From: Firm-04 sp045591925
GTDB taxonomy: Bacteria; Bacillota; Clostridia; Oscillospirales; Ruminococcaceae
Assembly (NCBI GenBank): GCA_045591925.1
Contig: JAZNTW010000036.1
Coordinates: 1-64,000 of the forward strand
Direction of reading: 5' to 3'
DNA: 64,000 nucleotides
Positions 25,174 through 34,897 of the stretch are shown here, piece by piece; within the stretch, counting starts at the first letter, position 1, and each line of letters begins with the position of its first letter. The notes under the pieces were generated by a model. It saw only the letters and a list, made by a program, of their open reading frames with translations, had not been told where the DNA came from and did not search any database. A program made the position numbers and the translations under genes.

Positions 25174-28100
25174 ATGAAGTACAAACGTCTTCTTTCCGCA
25201 CTGCTGTCCGTTTGCTTGCTTTGCAATATGGTACAGACAGTGCCTGCGAGTGCATTCATGCAGCCTGCGAACAACGTTGTCAATGTCAACAGCAATGTTC
25301 ATTTTCAGGTTGATGAAGCCGCTGAAAATGCGGAGTCACCCGCCGAAGAAGGAACAACCCCAAAATCTGAGCCAATCGAGCCAAATGTCGTGATGGGAGA
25401 AAACGCCATCTCGGATCCATGCGGCCCAACAACCAGCTGGAGCTACGATCCGGATGCGCACCTGCTGTTCATCCAAGGTGAGGGCGAAGTCGTTTCGATG
25501 ACCTTTAAATCGGATCTGTGGAAAACCATTGCCGCACAGGTCGAAACAATCGTTGTCGATAATACAATTACCGCACTGCCGGATGGCGCATTCAACTTAT
25601 GTTCGGCTGTAACCAGTCTTTCCATGCCGGTATTCGGCACCGCAGAGACACCGTCCGTGCAGACGCTTAAGGCGCTGTTTGGCTACCATTCGCGGACTCT
25701 TGCAACGCTGACCATTTCCGGCGGCGAGCAGATTCCGGATTCCTTTGCTGTTGAGCTGTCTGCTCTGACTTCGCTGACCATTGCCGATACGGTCGCAGTG
25801 ATCGGAGATAAAGCATTTCTGGCCTGCTCCCAGCTGAACAGCATCACATTCCCTGCCGCGATTGATCGCATCGGTGCAGAAGCATTCTGCAAGTGCACAG
25901 CGCTGACAGAACTCAATCTGCCGGCTTCGATCGGTATGATCGGCAACTACGCATTTGCGTATACCGCGCTGACTGCGGTTACCATTCCGGATGGTACCGA
26001 GCAGATCGGATGTGGATTGTTCTACAAATGTACTACACTGACTGATCTGACACTGCCTTATGCAGGACACAGCCGTGCCGCAGCAAACGGTACACCTCCT
26101 GTCCCGGCAGAGGGTGAAGAGCTGCCGCCAGACACCCTCGCAAGCATCGTTTATAACAATTATACCGGCGTTCCGATTACGACCGTTACAATTACCGGCG
26201 GAACGACGATTCCGCAAGGCTTCTTCAACAGCTACAGCAGCTTGACAACAGTAAATCTGGCGGATACCATTACCGAAATCGGCAAAGAGGCATTTCGTAG
26301 CTGCCATTTGACTACAATTACGCTGCCTTCTTCGCTTGCCGTGATCGGTGATGAGGCATTCGCGTACAGCGAATCACTGGCTTCGATTGAAATTCCGGCT
26401 TCTGTCCGTGAAATCGGAGCGTCTGCGTTTAATCAGTGTGTGGCACTCGCTGCCGTGACCTTTGCAGACGGCTTGCAGACACTGGGCAAATATGCGTTCA
26501 ATAATTGTCAGGCACTGACCAATGTTGCGCTACCGGCAACACTGGAAACAGTCGGTGATTTCGCATTCGCAAGCACATCGCTGACCACGCTCACGGTTCC
26601 GTCTTCCGTCACAAAGATCGGCAAAGGTATTGTTGACAATGTGACAACCATTACAGAAGTGACACTGCCGTTTGCAGGCTATTCTGAAACGGCGCCTTCC
26701 AGTATCGGTGATATTCTCACAAACGGCAGTAACACCTATATCCCCGAAAATGTCGCAGTGGTCAATATCAGTGGCGGTAAGAGCATTCCGAGCCACTATT
26801 TTGCAAATGCTACACATCTGAAAACCGTTACGCTGGCAGATGGCATTGAGACCATCTGCAACGACGCATTTAACGGTTGTACCGCATTGACCGATATTAC
26901 CATTCCGGATTCCGTATTCCGCGTTGGTGCCAATGCGTTTATCAAGTCCGGATATTATAATGCACTGGATAACGGCATCGTCTATGCCGGTAAGGTTGCT
27001 TTGGGCTATAAGGGCGATGTTCCTGCAAATATTGCGCTGAAATTCAAGGAAGATACGGTCGGTATCGCAGATAAGGCATTCAGCAATGCAAGTGCGCAGG
27101 TCGTCAGCCTGTCACTGCCTGCCGCACTGCGCCGAATCGGCAACTACGCATTTTCCAGAAACAGCAATCTGACAGTCGTTTCGTTCCCGGACGGACTGGA
27201 AGAAATCGGCAGCTACGCATTTGAAAGATGTACCGGACTCCAAAAGCTGGAACTGCCGGATTCTCTGAAGGTGCTCGACAGCTATGCGTTCGAGCGCTGC
27301 ACCGGTCTTGTCTCCATCAAGGTTCCGGATACGATTGACACAGTCGGCGTTCAGCCTTTTAAGGACACCGTCTGGTCGGATTTGCAGACCGAGGGCCTTG
27401 TTTATATCGGCAAAACGCTCGTTGGCTATAAGGGCACCATGTCGCATGGCACCTCGCTCACGCTGCGTGACGATACCACCACAATCGCAGAGGGCGCACT
27501 GAAAGGCTTTGAGGACCTCGTTTCCGTTACGATTCCGGATTCGGTGACCTCCATCGGTGTAGATGCGTTCAGAGACTGCACCGCGCTGACCGAAATCACC
27601 TTGCCGAACGGTCTTAAAACCCTCGGCGATTCGGCATTCAGAGGCTGTACCGATCTGGAAACTGTTACACTCGGCAGCGGTCTCACAGTCATTCCAAGAG
27701 AAGCATTCTACGGCTGTAACCATATCAAGAGCATTACGATTCCGTCAACGGTTCAGACAATCGGATACGGCGCGTTCGGTAACTGCACCATGCTGCGTGA
27801 CGTTACCATTTCCGATTCGATCAAAACGATTGAAGGCGGTGCGTTCGATTGCTCCAGCAATGCAATGGACGGACAGACCATGGATCGAACTCTGACAGTT
27901 GCAGAGGGCTGTAAGACAGTCAACCGCGCAATGACCCGTGCGTTTGTGGATACGGCTGTTAAGCTCGTTCTGCCTTCGACCCTGACCGTCATCGGAGAAA
28001 ATGCGTTCGAAGACTTCAACCGTCTGACCGAGGTTACGATTCCTGAGAACGTCACTACAATCAGCAATCATGCTTTCTACGAGTGTACCGGCCTTGAAAA

Positions 28101-31100
28101 GATCACACTGCCGGAATCGCTGCAGACGATCGGCAGCTCTGCTTTCACTCGCTGCACTTCGCTTGCAGAGCTGACGCTGCCCGCCAAGCTGACAAAGCTC
28201 GGTGAATACGCATTCTACGGATGTTCCGCACTGACCGATGTGACCATTCCCGGTACTGTGAAGACCATTTCGTATGAGGCATTCGCAGAATGTACCGCTT
28301 TAAAATCCGCAACGCTGATGCACGGCGTGACCACTGTGGATTCGAGTGTTTTTGATGGCTGTACCGCATTGACCACGCTGACCGTTCCGGATACCCTTAA
28401 GGTCGGCAGATACAGCGTCTCTTGCAGAGAGCCGGAAGAAGGCAAACTGCCCGACATCACACTCCATGCGACTGCGGAGAGTACCTCTGTTACCGAACCG
28501 ATGGTTGGCATCGTTCGTAACAGATTGACAGAATTCAAGTTCACCGATCAGATTACAGAAATCGGCAGCAAAGCATTCACGAATTGTGATGCACTCCAGA
28601 AGATGAATGTTCCGGATACCATCAAGACAATCGGTGGTGCTGCGTTCTCCGATTGTGACGGCTTGACTGAGCTGACACTGCCGACCAAACTGGAGACAAT
28701 TCCGGAGAGCATGGCTTACAGATGCTCTTCCTTGAAGAACATTACAATTCCGGAAACAGTTACCGCAATCGGCAACTCTGCATTTGCGCAGTGTGATGCA
28801 CTGCAAACTGCAAAGATTCCGGCAAATGCCCAAACGCTCGGCGAATCCATCTTCGCTGACTGTACCGCATTGCAGGCGATTCAGTTCCCGGAGGGCATCC
28901 GCGATATTCCTAACAGCATTTGCGCCGGCTGCTCAATGCTGCAGAATGTTTCTTTCCCGGAAAGCGTGACTTCGATTGGTTCCTATGCGTTCCACAACTG
29001 TTACAACCTTTCCGATATCGTTGCCTATGACTATATTACAGACGTAAACAGATACGCGTTCGGCTGGGGCAGAGATTATGTCGTCGGCAGAACACTGCAC
29101 GTTGTAAAGGGCTCTGTCCGTCTGCCGGATTCCCTGATTGCTTCTCTCGGCTCCTCGCTGATCAGCGTGAACCTTCCGGATACCCTGACCAAGATTCAGG
29201 AGCGTGCATTCGAGGACTGCTCCAGACTGACAAGCATCTCGATTCCGGATTCGGTTACCTCAATCGGCAATTACGCGTTCAAGGATTGCACCTCGCTGAC
29301 CGAGCTTGTGCTGCCGAACAGCCTCGAGGCACTCAGCAACGGTATCTGCTACGGCTGCAGCCAGCTCACATCCGTTACCATGCCCGACACGATTAAGCAT
29401 ATTCCGACCGAAGCCTTTGCCGAATGCGGCAAGCTCGAAAAGGTCAATCTGAAGAATGAGAATCCGACATTCCGCGGTAATTCGTTCCGCAACTGCTATT
29501 CACTTTACGATCCCCGCTTCAACATCATTGACAGACGCAATATCAACTTCACGGCATCGACAGATTCTGCCGCACAGAATGATATCGTAAACCTCACTCT
29601 GGATTACGCGATCAATTCCGAACTGCTGCAAAGCGATGAAATTACCGTTTCCCTGAAGCTGCCGAGCAATGTTGTTCTGCTTTACAACAGTCTTGCAGAG
29701 GAGCAGGGTCTTGATCTGTCGAACAACAACATCGTTACACTGAAAACCAAGAAAACCGCCGGCACAGTCCGCTATGCTGTCAGAATGCTTGAGTACGGCG
29801 ATGTCAATATTACCGCATCGCTGGGCTTCCGCTTCGACAACATGAATTGCGAGGAGGGCGTCGGCACTGTAACCATTCATACGCCTGAGGTCAGTATCAG
29901 TGCGCCGTCCAGCATTAACAGCAATTCTCTGGCTGTCAGAGGCTTCGCTACGCCCGGAAAGACTGTCAGAATTCTGGCAGACGGCACTGAGGTCGGTACG
30001 GCAACTGCAAATGAAAGAACCGGTAAATTCAGCACGACCGTAAAGGTTCCGGCTGTTGAAGACGGTTCGACTGTGACCATTACTGCCGTGGTGGACGATT
30101 ACACCTCTGCACCTGTTACCGTCAAGTACACAACAGTGGATCCGATCGTGGAGCGCGTTGAGATGACAAGCCCGCGCAAACTGGATCTCACTCCTGCATT
30201 TACCGAGGGCACACGTCCGGCAATTTCCATCAATCCTTCCCATCCGTTTGAGTTTGAGATCACGATTGCCAATGATGCAACGGTCAGCAGAGTTTATCTG
30301 ACCAGCACCAAGGGTACGGATAAAAAGTATCTCGAAGCAAAATGGAGTCCTGCCAGAGGCGCGTATGTCGCATACGGCTACTTTGATCCGAACAATCACC
30401 ACTATGCACCGGGTGCTCTGAACATCAAGATTATCACCGCCGATGCTGCTTATATTGATCTGCAAACCGGTGATGTCACAGGTCCGCAGGCTATCATTGA
30501 TGAAATCTTTGAGGAACAGGGCACGGAAAAGACGAATTTGAAGGAGCTCGATCCGACGCTTCCGGAGGATGTCGCACAGAACAGCAATGCCAATACGGTT
30601 TATGAGTCTGACACTGCGTTTATCAGCGAAATTCACGCATCCGACGGCAAGCAGTCAACGGACTTTGCGATCTATCAGGAAACGACTAACTATGTTTACA
30701 TCAATGGTGAGAAAATTCCGGTTTCCGAGATTGCCAAGGATCCTGCCGCATACGGTTATATCCGCACAACTGTGAGCGCCGGTGACGGCACCGACGTCTA
30801 TGACTACTATGTCCGTTCTGTAGACAGCAGCGATACTGTGAAGTACGTTTCTGAGAATATGTATCGGAATGACCCGACCGGCAGCTATTCACCGGATCAG
30901 GTTCAGTCGGCTTCTGCGTTCGGCAACGGTATGGGTTCCAGTACGCTGGTCGTTCCGCGTAATTATTATGATCGCGAATTTGATCAGAACTTTGACAATG
31001 TTACATCCGGAGTTGGTAATGTCACGAACGTTGTCAGTGCAATAGCAACTCCTGCTGATCAGGTTCTTAGTGGAATTACCGATGTTGATGCCGGTACGAA

Positions 31101-33039
31101 ATACTTTAAGACCTATGACAGCTTTGACGAATTACGCAATGCTGCAAATCTGGCAGATAACACCGATACAATGGCAAGTCTTGCCAAAGCCGGCAAGATT
31201 GTAAGCAAGGTTAGCACCGTTCTTGATGTTGTTGAGACCGCTGTCAATGCGGGAAAATGGATGAAACAGATTACACAGGCAAGCGGTAACCCTGCGCTGC
31301 AGCTGGAATCGACTGCCTTGATGGCAGGTCGTATGGCTTCCACTTGGGCTGCAAAGCCTATGATTACAGCAGGTCTGACCAAGGCAGGTGCTGCAATCGG
31401 TACCGCAATTTGCCCCGGTATCGGTACGGTGATCGGCGGCTTGGCTGGTGCATTCTTAGGCGTCGTGGCAGGCTGGGGTATTGACAGTCTGTTTGATTGG
31501 TGGGAAGACAGCCTGGAGGAGCGTATCGACGCATATCAGGACGGCGCAATGCCGCGCTGGATCATCGACCCGAGCGGCTATGTTTACGAGGCTGTTCCAT
31601 CCAACCGAATATCCGGTGCAAAAATGACAATCTATTATAAAGACCCGGAGACCGGACAAGAAACGGAATGGTCAGCGGGTGATTATGACCAAGAAAACCC
31701 GCTCACGACAAATGAAAACGGCGAATACGCATGGGATGTTCCGGAAGGTCTCTGGAAAGTCAAGTTTGAGCTTGAGGGCTATGAAGCACAATCCAGCGAA
31801 TGGATGGAGGTTCCTCCGATCCAGACTGACGTAAACTTCAGCGTTGTCAGCAAGGCAGTTCCGGAGGTCATCAGCCTCTTTGCTGCCGACAACAAGATCA
31901 ACATGACATTCAGCAAGTACATGGACATCAAGACCCTGAATGACAAGACCGTTTCCCTGTATCTGGGCAGCGAACTTGTTCCCAGCAAGATCACACCTGT
32001 CGCAAGTGCGGAAAACAAGGACATCGCAATGACCTATCTGATTACACCGGCTGAGGGTGCGTTCCCGTCCGGCGACCTGACCGTTGTTCTGACCGAGGGC
32101 TGCAAGAGCTATAGCGGTACTTCGGTTGCAGCACAGGTTGTAGACGTTGTCCGTCCGTCGCAGATCGTTTCTCTGAAGGCTGATACCGAGATGGTCATGG
32201 CAGCACAGGGTGCGTCGAATACGATCACCGTCACCGCAGTTCCGGCATCTGTCGCATCCGGCAAGAAGCTGACTGTTAAGGATACAACCGGCATTGTCAA
32301 GTTTAGCGAGGATGTTGTGTTTGATAAGGATGGTAAGGCAGTTCTCACCATTACCCCGTCCAGAACCGGTCTTGCAAAGCTGACCCTTGGCATTGAGGGC
32401 GAGGATATTACTTCCATCCTGTCCGTGGTAGCTGTTACAGAGAAGGATGCTGCTGCTGATGTTGCAAATGTGACCACAACCACAAAGCCAACAACAACGA
32501 CTACCACCAAGACGACTACCACTACCACAAAAACCACTACCACAACCACCAAGACCACGACCTCAACGACCAAAACCACTACCACAACCACCAAGACGAC
32601 ACCTAAGGCAACTACTACAACTACCAAAGCAACAACAACAACAACGACCACCAAGGCTACAACAACTACTACCAAGGAAACCACGACAACTACTCAAACA
32701 ACAACAACGACAACACCGATTGTCACAACGCCGACTGAACCCGCTTTCCTGCGTGGTGACGTAAATGACAACGGCTCTTGCAGTGTAGACGATGCACAGC
32801 TGACGCTGCTCGCCTACACCAACAGTCTTGCAGGCATTGAAAGCGGTTTGACTGATGAACAGGCCAAGGTGGCTGACGTTGATGAAAACGGTGAAGTAAA
32901 TGTCGAGGATGCTCAGTATATCCTGATCTACTACACGGATACAAGTGTGGCTGGAAAGGACATCACATGGGATGACATCCTGAAAAAGAATACCCCTGCA
33001 AAGGCACTTCCTGCTTTATGGTATTCCAGAACATACTAA
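25174..33039 (+). CDS. giant BspA-like LRR surface protein with dockerin
   Basis: The product is 2,621 residues. The start at 25174 has GGAGG six bases upstream and begins a signal peptide (MKYKRLLSALLSVCLLCNMV, cleavage near ASA). Residues about 80-1450 contain several dozen LRR_5/BspA repeats of roughly 23 residues with the core TIPDSVTSIGxxAFxxCTxL. Then follow beta-sandwich regions (about 1570-1660, with RGFATPGKTVRILADGTEVG), a glycine-zipper hydrophobic stretch (about 2070-2110, GTAICPGIGTVIGGLAGAFL), a carboxypeptidase-regulatory-like domain (about 2138-2225), Ig-like domains, a Thr-rich linker (about 2434-2519) and a C-terminal type I dockerin (GDVNDNGSCSVDDAQLTLLA and DVDENGEVNVEDAQYILIYY). 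BspA repeats mediate adhesion; the dockerin should anchor it to a cohesin. It is single-copy and monocistronic. Confidence 0.85.
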   Translation: MKYKRLLSALLSVCLLCNMVQTVPASAFMQPANNVVNVNSNVHFQVDEAAENAESPAEEGTTPKSEPIEPNVVMGENAISDPCGPTTSWSYDPDAHLLFIQGEGEVVSMTFKSDLWKTIAAQVETIVVDNTITALPDGAFNLCSAVTSLSMPVFGTAETPSVQTLKALFGYHSRTLATLTISGGEQIPDSFAVELSALTSLTIADTVAVIGDKAFLACSQLNSITFPAAIDRIGAEAFCKCTALTELNLPASIGMIGNYAFAYTALTAVTIPDGTEQIGCGLFYKCTTLTDLTLPYAGHSRAAANGTPPVPAEGEELPPDTLASIVYNNYTGVPITTVTITGGTTIPQGFFNSYSSLTTVNLADTITEIGKEAFRSCHLTTITLPSSLAVIGDEAFAYSESLASIEIPASVREIGASAFNQCVALAAVTFADGLQTLGKYAFNNCQALTNVALPATLETVGDFAFASTSLTTLTVPSSVTKIGKGIVDNVTTITEVTLPFAGYSETAPSSIGDILTNGSNTYIPENVAVVNISGGKSIPSHYFANATHLKTVTLADGIETICNDAFNGCTALTDITIPDSVFRVGANAFIKSGYYNALDNGIVYAGKVALGYKGDVPANIALKFKEDTVGIADKAFSNASAQVVSLSLPAALRRIGNYAFSRNSNLTVVSFPDGLEEIGSYAFERCTGLQKLELPDSLKVLDSYAFERCTGLVSIKVPDTIDTVGVQPFKDTVWSDLQTEGLVYIGKTLVGYKGTMSHGTSLTLRDDTTTIAEGALKGFEDLVSVTIPDSVTSIGVDAFRDCTALTEITLPNGLKTLGDSAFRGCTDLETVTLGSGLTVIPREAFYGCNHIKSITIPSTVQTIGYGAFGNCTMLRDVTISDSIKTIEGGAFDCSSNAMDGQTMDRTLTVAEGCKTVNRAMTRAFVDTAVKLVLPSTLTVIGENAFEDFNRLTEVTIPENVTTISNHAFYECTGLEKITLPESLQTIGSSAFTRCTSLAELTLPAKLTKLGEYAFYGCSALTDVTIPGTVKTISYEAFAECTALKSATLMHGVTTVDSSVFDGCTALTTLTVPDTLKVGRYSVSCREPEEGKLPDITLHATAESTSVTEPMVGIVRNRLTEFKFTDQITEIGSKAFTNCDALQKMNVPDTIKTIGGAAFSDCDGLTELTLPTKLETIPESMAYRCSSLKNITIPETVTAIGNSAFAQCDALQTAKIPANAQTLGESIFADCTALQAIQFPEGIRDIPNSICAGCSMLQNVSFPESVTSIGSYAFHNCYNLSDIVAYDYITDVNRYAFGWGRDYVVGRTLHVVKGSVRLPDSLIASLGSSLISVNLPDTLTKIQERAFEDCSRLTSISIPDSVTSIGNYAFKDCTSLTELVLPNSLEALSNGICYGCSQLTSVTMPDTIKHIPTEAFAECGKLEKVNLKNENPTFRGNSFRNCYSLYDPRFNIIDRRNINFTASTDSAAQNDIVNLTLDYAINSELLQSDEITVSLKLPSNVVLLYNSLAEEQGLDLSNNNIVTLKTKKTAGTVRYAVRMLEYGDVNITASLGFRFDNMNCEEGVGTVTIHTPEVSISAPSSINSNSLAVRGFATPGKTVRILADGTEVGTATANERTGKFSTTVKVPAVEDGSTVTITAVVDDYTSAPVTVKYTTVDPIVERVEMTSPRKLDLTPAFTEGTRPAISINPSHPFEFEITIANDATVSRVYLTSTKGTDKKYLEAKWSPARGAYVAYGYFDPNNHHYAPGALNIKIITADAAYIDLQTGDVTGPQAIIDEIFEEQGTEKTNLKELDPTLPEDVAQNSNANTVYESDTAFISEIHASDGKQSTDFAIYQETTNYVYINGEKIPVSEIAKDPAAYGYIRTTVSAGDGTDVYDYYVRSVDSSDTVKYVSENMYRNDPTGSYSPDQVQSASAFGNGMGSSTLVVPRNYYDREFDQNFDNVTSGVGNVTNVVSAIATPADQVLSGITDVDAGTKYFKTYDSFDELRNAANLADNTDTMASLAKAGKIVSKVSTVLDVVETAVNAGKWMKQITQASGNPALQLESTALMAGRMASTWAAKPMITAGLTKAGAAIGTAICPGIGTVIGGLAGAFLGVVAGWGIDSLFDWWEDSLEERIDAYQDGAMPRWIIDPSGYVYEAVPSNRISGAKMTIYYKDPETGQETEWSAGDYDQENPLTTNENGEYAWDVPEGLWKVKFELEGYEAQSSEWMEVPPIQTDVNFSVVSKAVPEVISLFAADNKINMTFSKYMDIKTLNDKTVSLYLGSELVPSKITPVASAENKDIAMTYLITPAEGAFPSGDLTVVLTEGCKSYSGTSVAAQVVDVVRPSQIVSLKADTEMVMAAQGASNTITVTAVPASVASGKKLTVKDTTGIVKFSEDVVFDKDGKAVLTITPSRTGLAKLTLGIEGEDITSILSVVAVTEKDAAADVANVTTTTKPTTTTTTKTTTTTTKTTTTTTKTTTSTTKTTTTTTKTTPKATTTTTKATTTTTTTKATTTTTKETTTTTQTTTTTTPIVTTPTEPAFLRGDVNDNGSCSVDDAQLTLLAYTNSLAGIESGLTDEQAKVADVDENGEVNVEDAQYILIYYTDTSVAGKDITWDDILKKNTPAKALPALWYSRTY
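32475..32730 (+). repeat. low-complexity Thr-codon tract (linker)
   Basis: About 85 codons are almost all ACN with interspersed Lys, Ala, Glu and Gln (TTTTTTK pattern). The coding strand is nearly free of G and T runs. It encodes a probably O-glycosylated spacer before the dockerin and is prone to length variation. Confidence 0.9.
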
Positions 33040-33077
33040 TCTAAAATACCATATTTTACTGAATAGGAATCATGAAT

Positions 33078-33107
33078 GCGCCGCCCAATCAGGCGGCGCT
33101 GCCTTTT
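33078..33107 (+). terminator. intrinsic terminator of the LRR gene
   Basis: GCGCCGCC pairs with GGCGGCGC across a 6-base loop and is followed by TGCCTTTT. Confidence 0.75.
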
Positions 33108-33145
33108 GAAAATATTTCGCAAAAGCCGACAAGGAGATATTTTAT

Positions 33146-33343
33146 ATGAACATAGAGATATATCCACTGGAAAAAGTCGTAATTGATGGTATTGCTATCG
33201 TGTTGGGAATGGAGCAAGCAGCCGTTGAAATGGCAATCGGAAAAGGAGAGCTTGTTGGCAATCGACATTACTATTTCGATAGTGAGATACTGTCGGGAGC
33301 AGCAGATTTCAGAGCAGGTCTTTCGTTTTTGGGATATTTATGA
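33146..33343 (+). CDS. small hypothetical protein
   Basis: The 65-residue product (MNIEIYPLEKVVIDGIAIVL, then GMEQAAVEMAIGKGELVGNR) has AAGGAGAT ten bases before its ATG. The sequence resembles the N-terminus of small immunity-like proteins of Firmicutes with a beta-strand/helix start. The stop codon lies 13 bases before a decayed repeat element (33356), so the C-terminus may have been cut when that element arrived. No function is assigned. Confidence 0.45.
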   Translation: MNIEIYPLEKVVIDGIAIVLGMEQAAVEMAIGKGELVGNRHYYFDSEILSGAADFRAGLSFLGYL

Positions 33344-33355
33344 TTGAGAAATTAT

Positions 33356-33485
33356 GGGCGATACCACACAAAGAACAATGCGTCAGATTTGTTGTAGATT
33401 TTTCGGCAGATTGTACAATGATGACGGAAAAGATACGGCAAAGATGACGTGCTGAGCTGTAAGCGGTCTTTGTGCGGTATTGCCT
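33356..33485 (+). repeat. diverged copy of the MITE-like element
   Basis: Its start, GGGCGATACCACACAAAG, and end, TCTTTGTGCGGTATTGCCT, correspond to the terminal repeats of the 180-bp elements at 40158 and 51871, and the middle keeps GTCAGAT and TTTTTCGGCAGATTGTA-like phrases. It is 50 bases shorter and strongly diverged, so it is an old copy. Confidence 0.6.
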
Positions 33486-33521
33486 ATGCACAAAAACTGC
33501 ACCCAATATTCTGCAAGCATA

Positions 33522-33568
33522 AAAAACAAGGAAACGGTTCTAACGCGAGCCGTTTCCTTGTTTCATTT
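33522..33568. terminator. bidirectional terminator ending the ATP-grasp operon
   Basis: AAACAAGGAAACGG pairs perfectly with CCGTTTCCTTGTTT; T-rich sequence is present on both sides. It is 42 bases beyond the permease stop codon. Confidence 0.8.
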
Positions 33569-33609
33569 TATATGCCAAATCAAACCCTATGGCTATCTGA
33601 CAGGTTCAG

Positions 33610-34881
33610 TTAGATCAAGCCGTAATAAAGAACGATTGTGACCCAAGCTGTTGCCAAGCCAATGACGCCCGTTAAACCGCCGACTCTGAAATAATCCTTG
33701 AAGCGATAGCCTGCTACCTGCACCATCGTCACACTCGTAGTTGCAGCAGGTGTCGCCATTGCCAGACTTGCACCAAATACACACGCCATTGCAATCGGCA
33801 TCGGATTTGCCCCGACCGAAATCGCCATCGGAATGCCAATCGCCGCAAGCATGGACACCAGTGAGCCGTTCGACATGAACAGAGAAAGAATATAGCCTGC
33901 CAGCAGGAACAGTGTCACAAGCACAATCGGATTTGCAACGCCATCTCCCAGAAGTTTAATCAGCCAGTTTATGATCTTCTCGCCAACACCGGAAGCAACG
34001 AAGCCCTTTGCAATGCCAAGTGCTGCACCAAGCGTGATCAACGCCGGCCAGAACATATTGCTCAGTGCTTTCTTGCCGTCCACGCATTTTGTCATAACCA
34101 GAATCAATGCACCGGTAATTGCGATTTGTCCAAGCTCCCAGCCAAACGGTTGGATGACAAACAGTACGGCACATATGACGAATACAGAGATAGACAGGAT
34201 TGCTTTTCTTTTGTTGATGGGCGTATCCATGATGCCGGCTTCTGCCTCGTCTGCAACCTCTTTGAAATCAAACCATTTCGCCTGCAATTTATAGAGGAAC
34301 AGCCAATAGCAAATTGCCAGAACAACGATAATGCTGATTGCAATCGGGAATGGGCTAAAGAACGTCATCGTCTCAGCGCCGACTTCTTCCAAGACATTGT
34401 TCGCCAGAAGCGGTGCGGTACTTCCTGCAAGCGTTGCCGTACCGCCGATCAAGCCGCCGGTTGCAAGCGTCAGGTATGTATTTTTCTTTGTGATTTTTCC
34501 GCCGGACGCCGCTGCAACAGTCGCGATAAACGGCATCATCATTGCCACCAATGACGCATTGGTCATAAACATGGATAATCCGCACGCCATCAGGAAAATG
34601 ACCAGCACAAAGACTTTTTCATTCTTGATCTTTCTCAGCACGCGGTTTAGCTTTCCTGCTATGCCGCTTTCCAGCAGAGCGTCTATGATAATCACCATGC
34701 CGATAACAAGAAAAACTGCCGTATTGGTAAAGCCGGAAAATGCCTCTGTCGGCGTCAGGATGTTGCAATACACCATTGCCAGCAAGCCAATGAGTGTTGT
34801 GACCGCAACCGGAAATAGCTCTAATATGTATAGCAGGCAAGTACACCCGACGATAATCAATGCAATCGTACTGTTTTCCAT
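33610..34881 (-). CDS. SLC13/DASS-type membrane transporter
   Basis: The 423-residue protein has about eleven hydrophobic spans and two copies of the hairpin signature: MACGLSMFMTNASLVAMMMP and later YILSLFMSNGSLVSMLA. These SN(A/G)S-type motifs line the substrate and sodium sites of the divalent anion:sodium symporter and arsenite-permease superfamily. AGGAGG precedes the ATG at 34881; the ATG 27 bases earlier is not used. It is the last gene of the ATP-grasp operon, 16 bases after the preceding stop. It could import an anionic precursor (dicarboxylate) or export the product; direction and substrate are not evident. Confidence 0.8.
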   Translation of the reverse strand: MENSTIALIIVGCTCLLYILELFPVAVTTLIGLLAMVYCNILTPTEAFSGFTNTAVFLVIGMVIIIDALLESGIAGKLNRVLRKIKNEKVFVLVIFLMACGLSMFMTNASLVAMMMPFIATVAAASGGKITKKNTYLTLATGGLIGGTATLAGSTAPLLANNVLEEVGAETMTFFSPFPIAISIIVVLAICYWLFLYKLQAKWFDFKEVADEAEAGIMDTPINKRKAILSISVFVICAVLFVIQPFGWELGQIAITGALILVMTKCVDGKKALSNMFWPALITLGAALGIAKGFVASGVGEKIINWLIKLLGDGVANPIVLVTLFLLAGYILSLFMSNGSLVSMLAAIGIPMAISVGANPMPIAMACVFGASLAMATPAATTSVTMVQVAGYRFKDYFRVGGLTGVIGLATAWVTIVLYYGLI

Positions 34882-34897
34882 ATCATTCCTCCTATCA

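Noticed and set aside
29500..30636. 378-residue minus-strand frame and other frames within the LRR gene
   Set aside because: They mirror the repeat structure of the coding strand and lack starts with binding sites.
32475..32730. Possible tandem repeat array or CRISPR-like structure
   Set aside because: It is a Thr-codon linker inside an open reading frame, with no regular spacers. No CRISPR array or cas gene was seen anywhere in the window.
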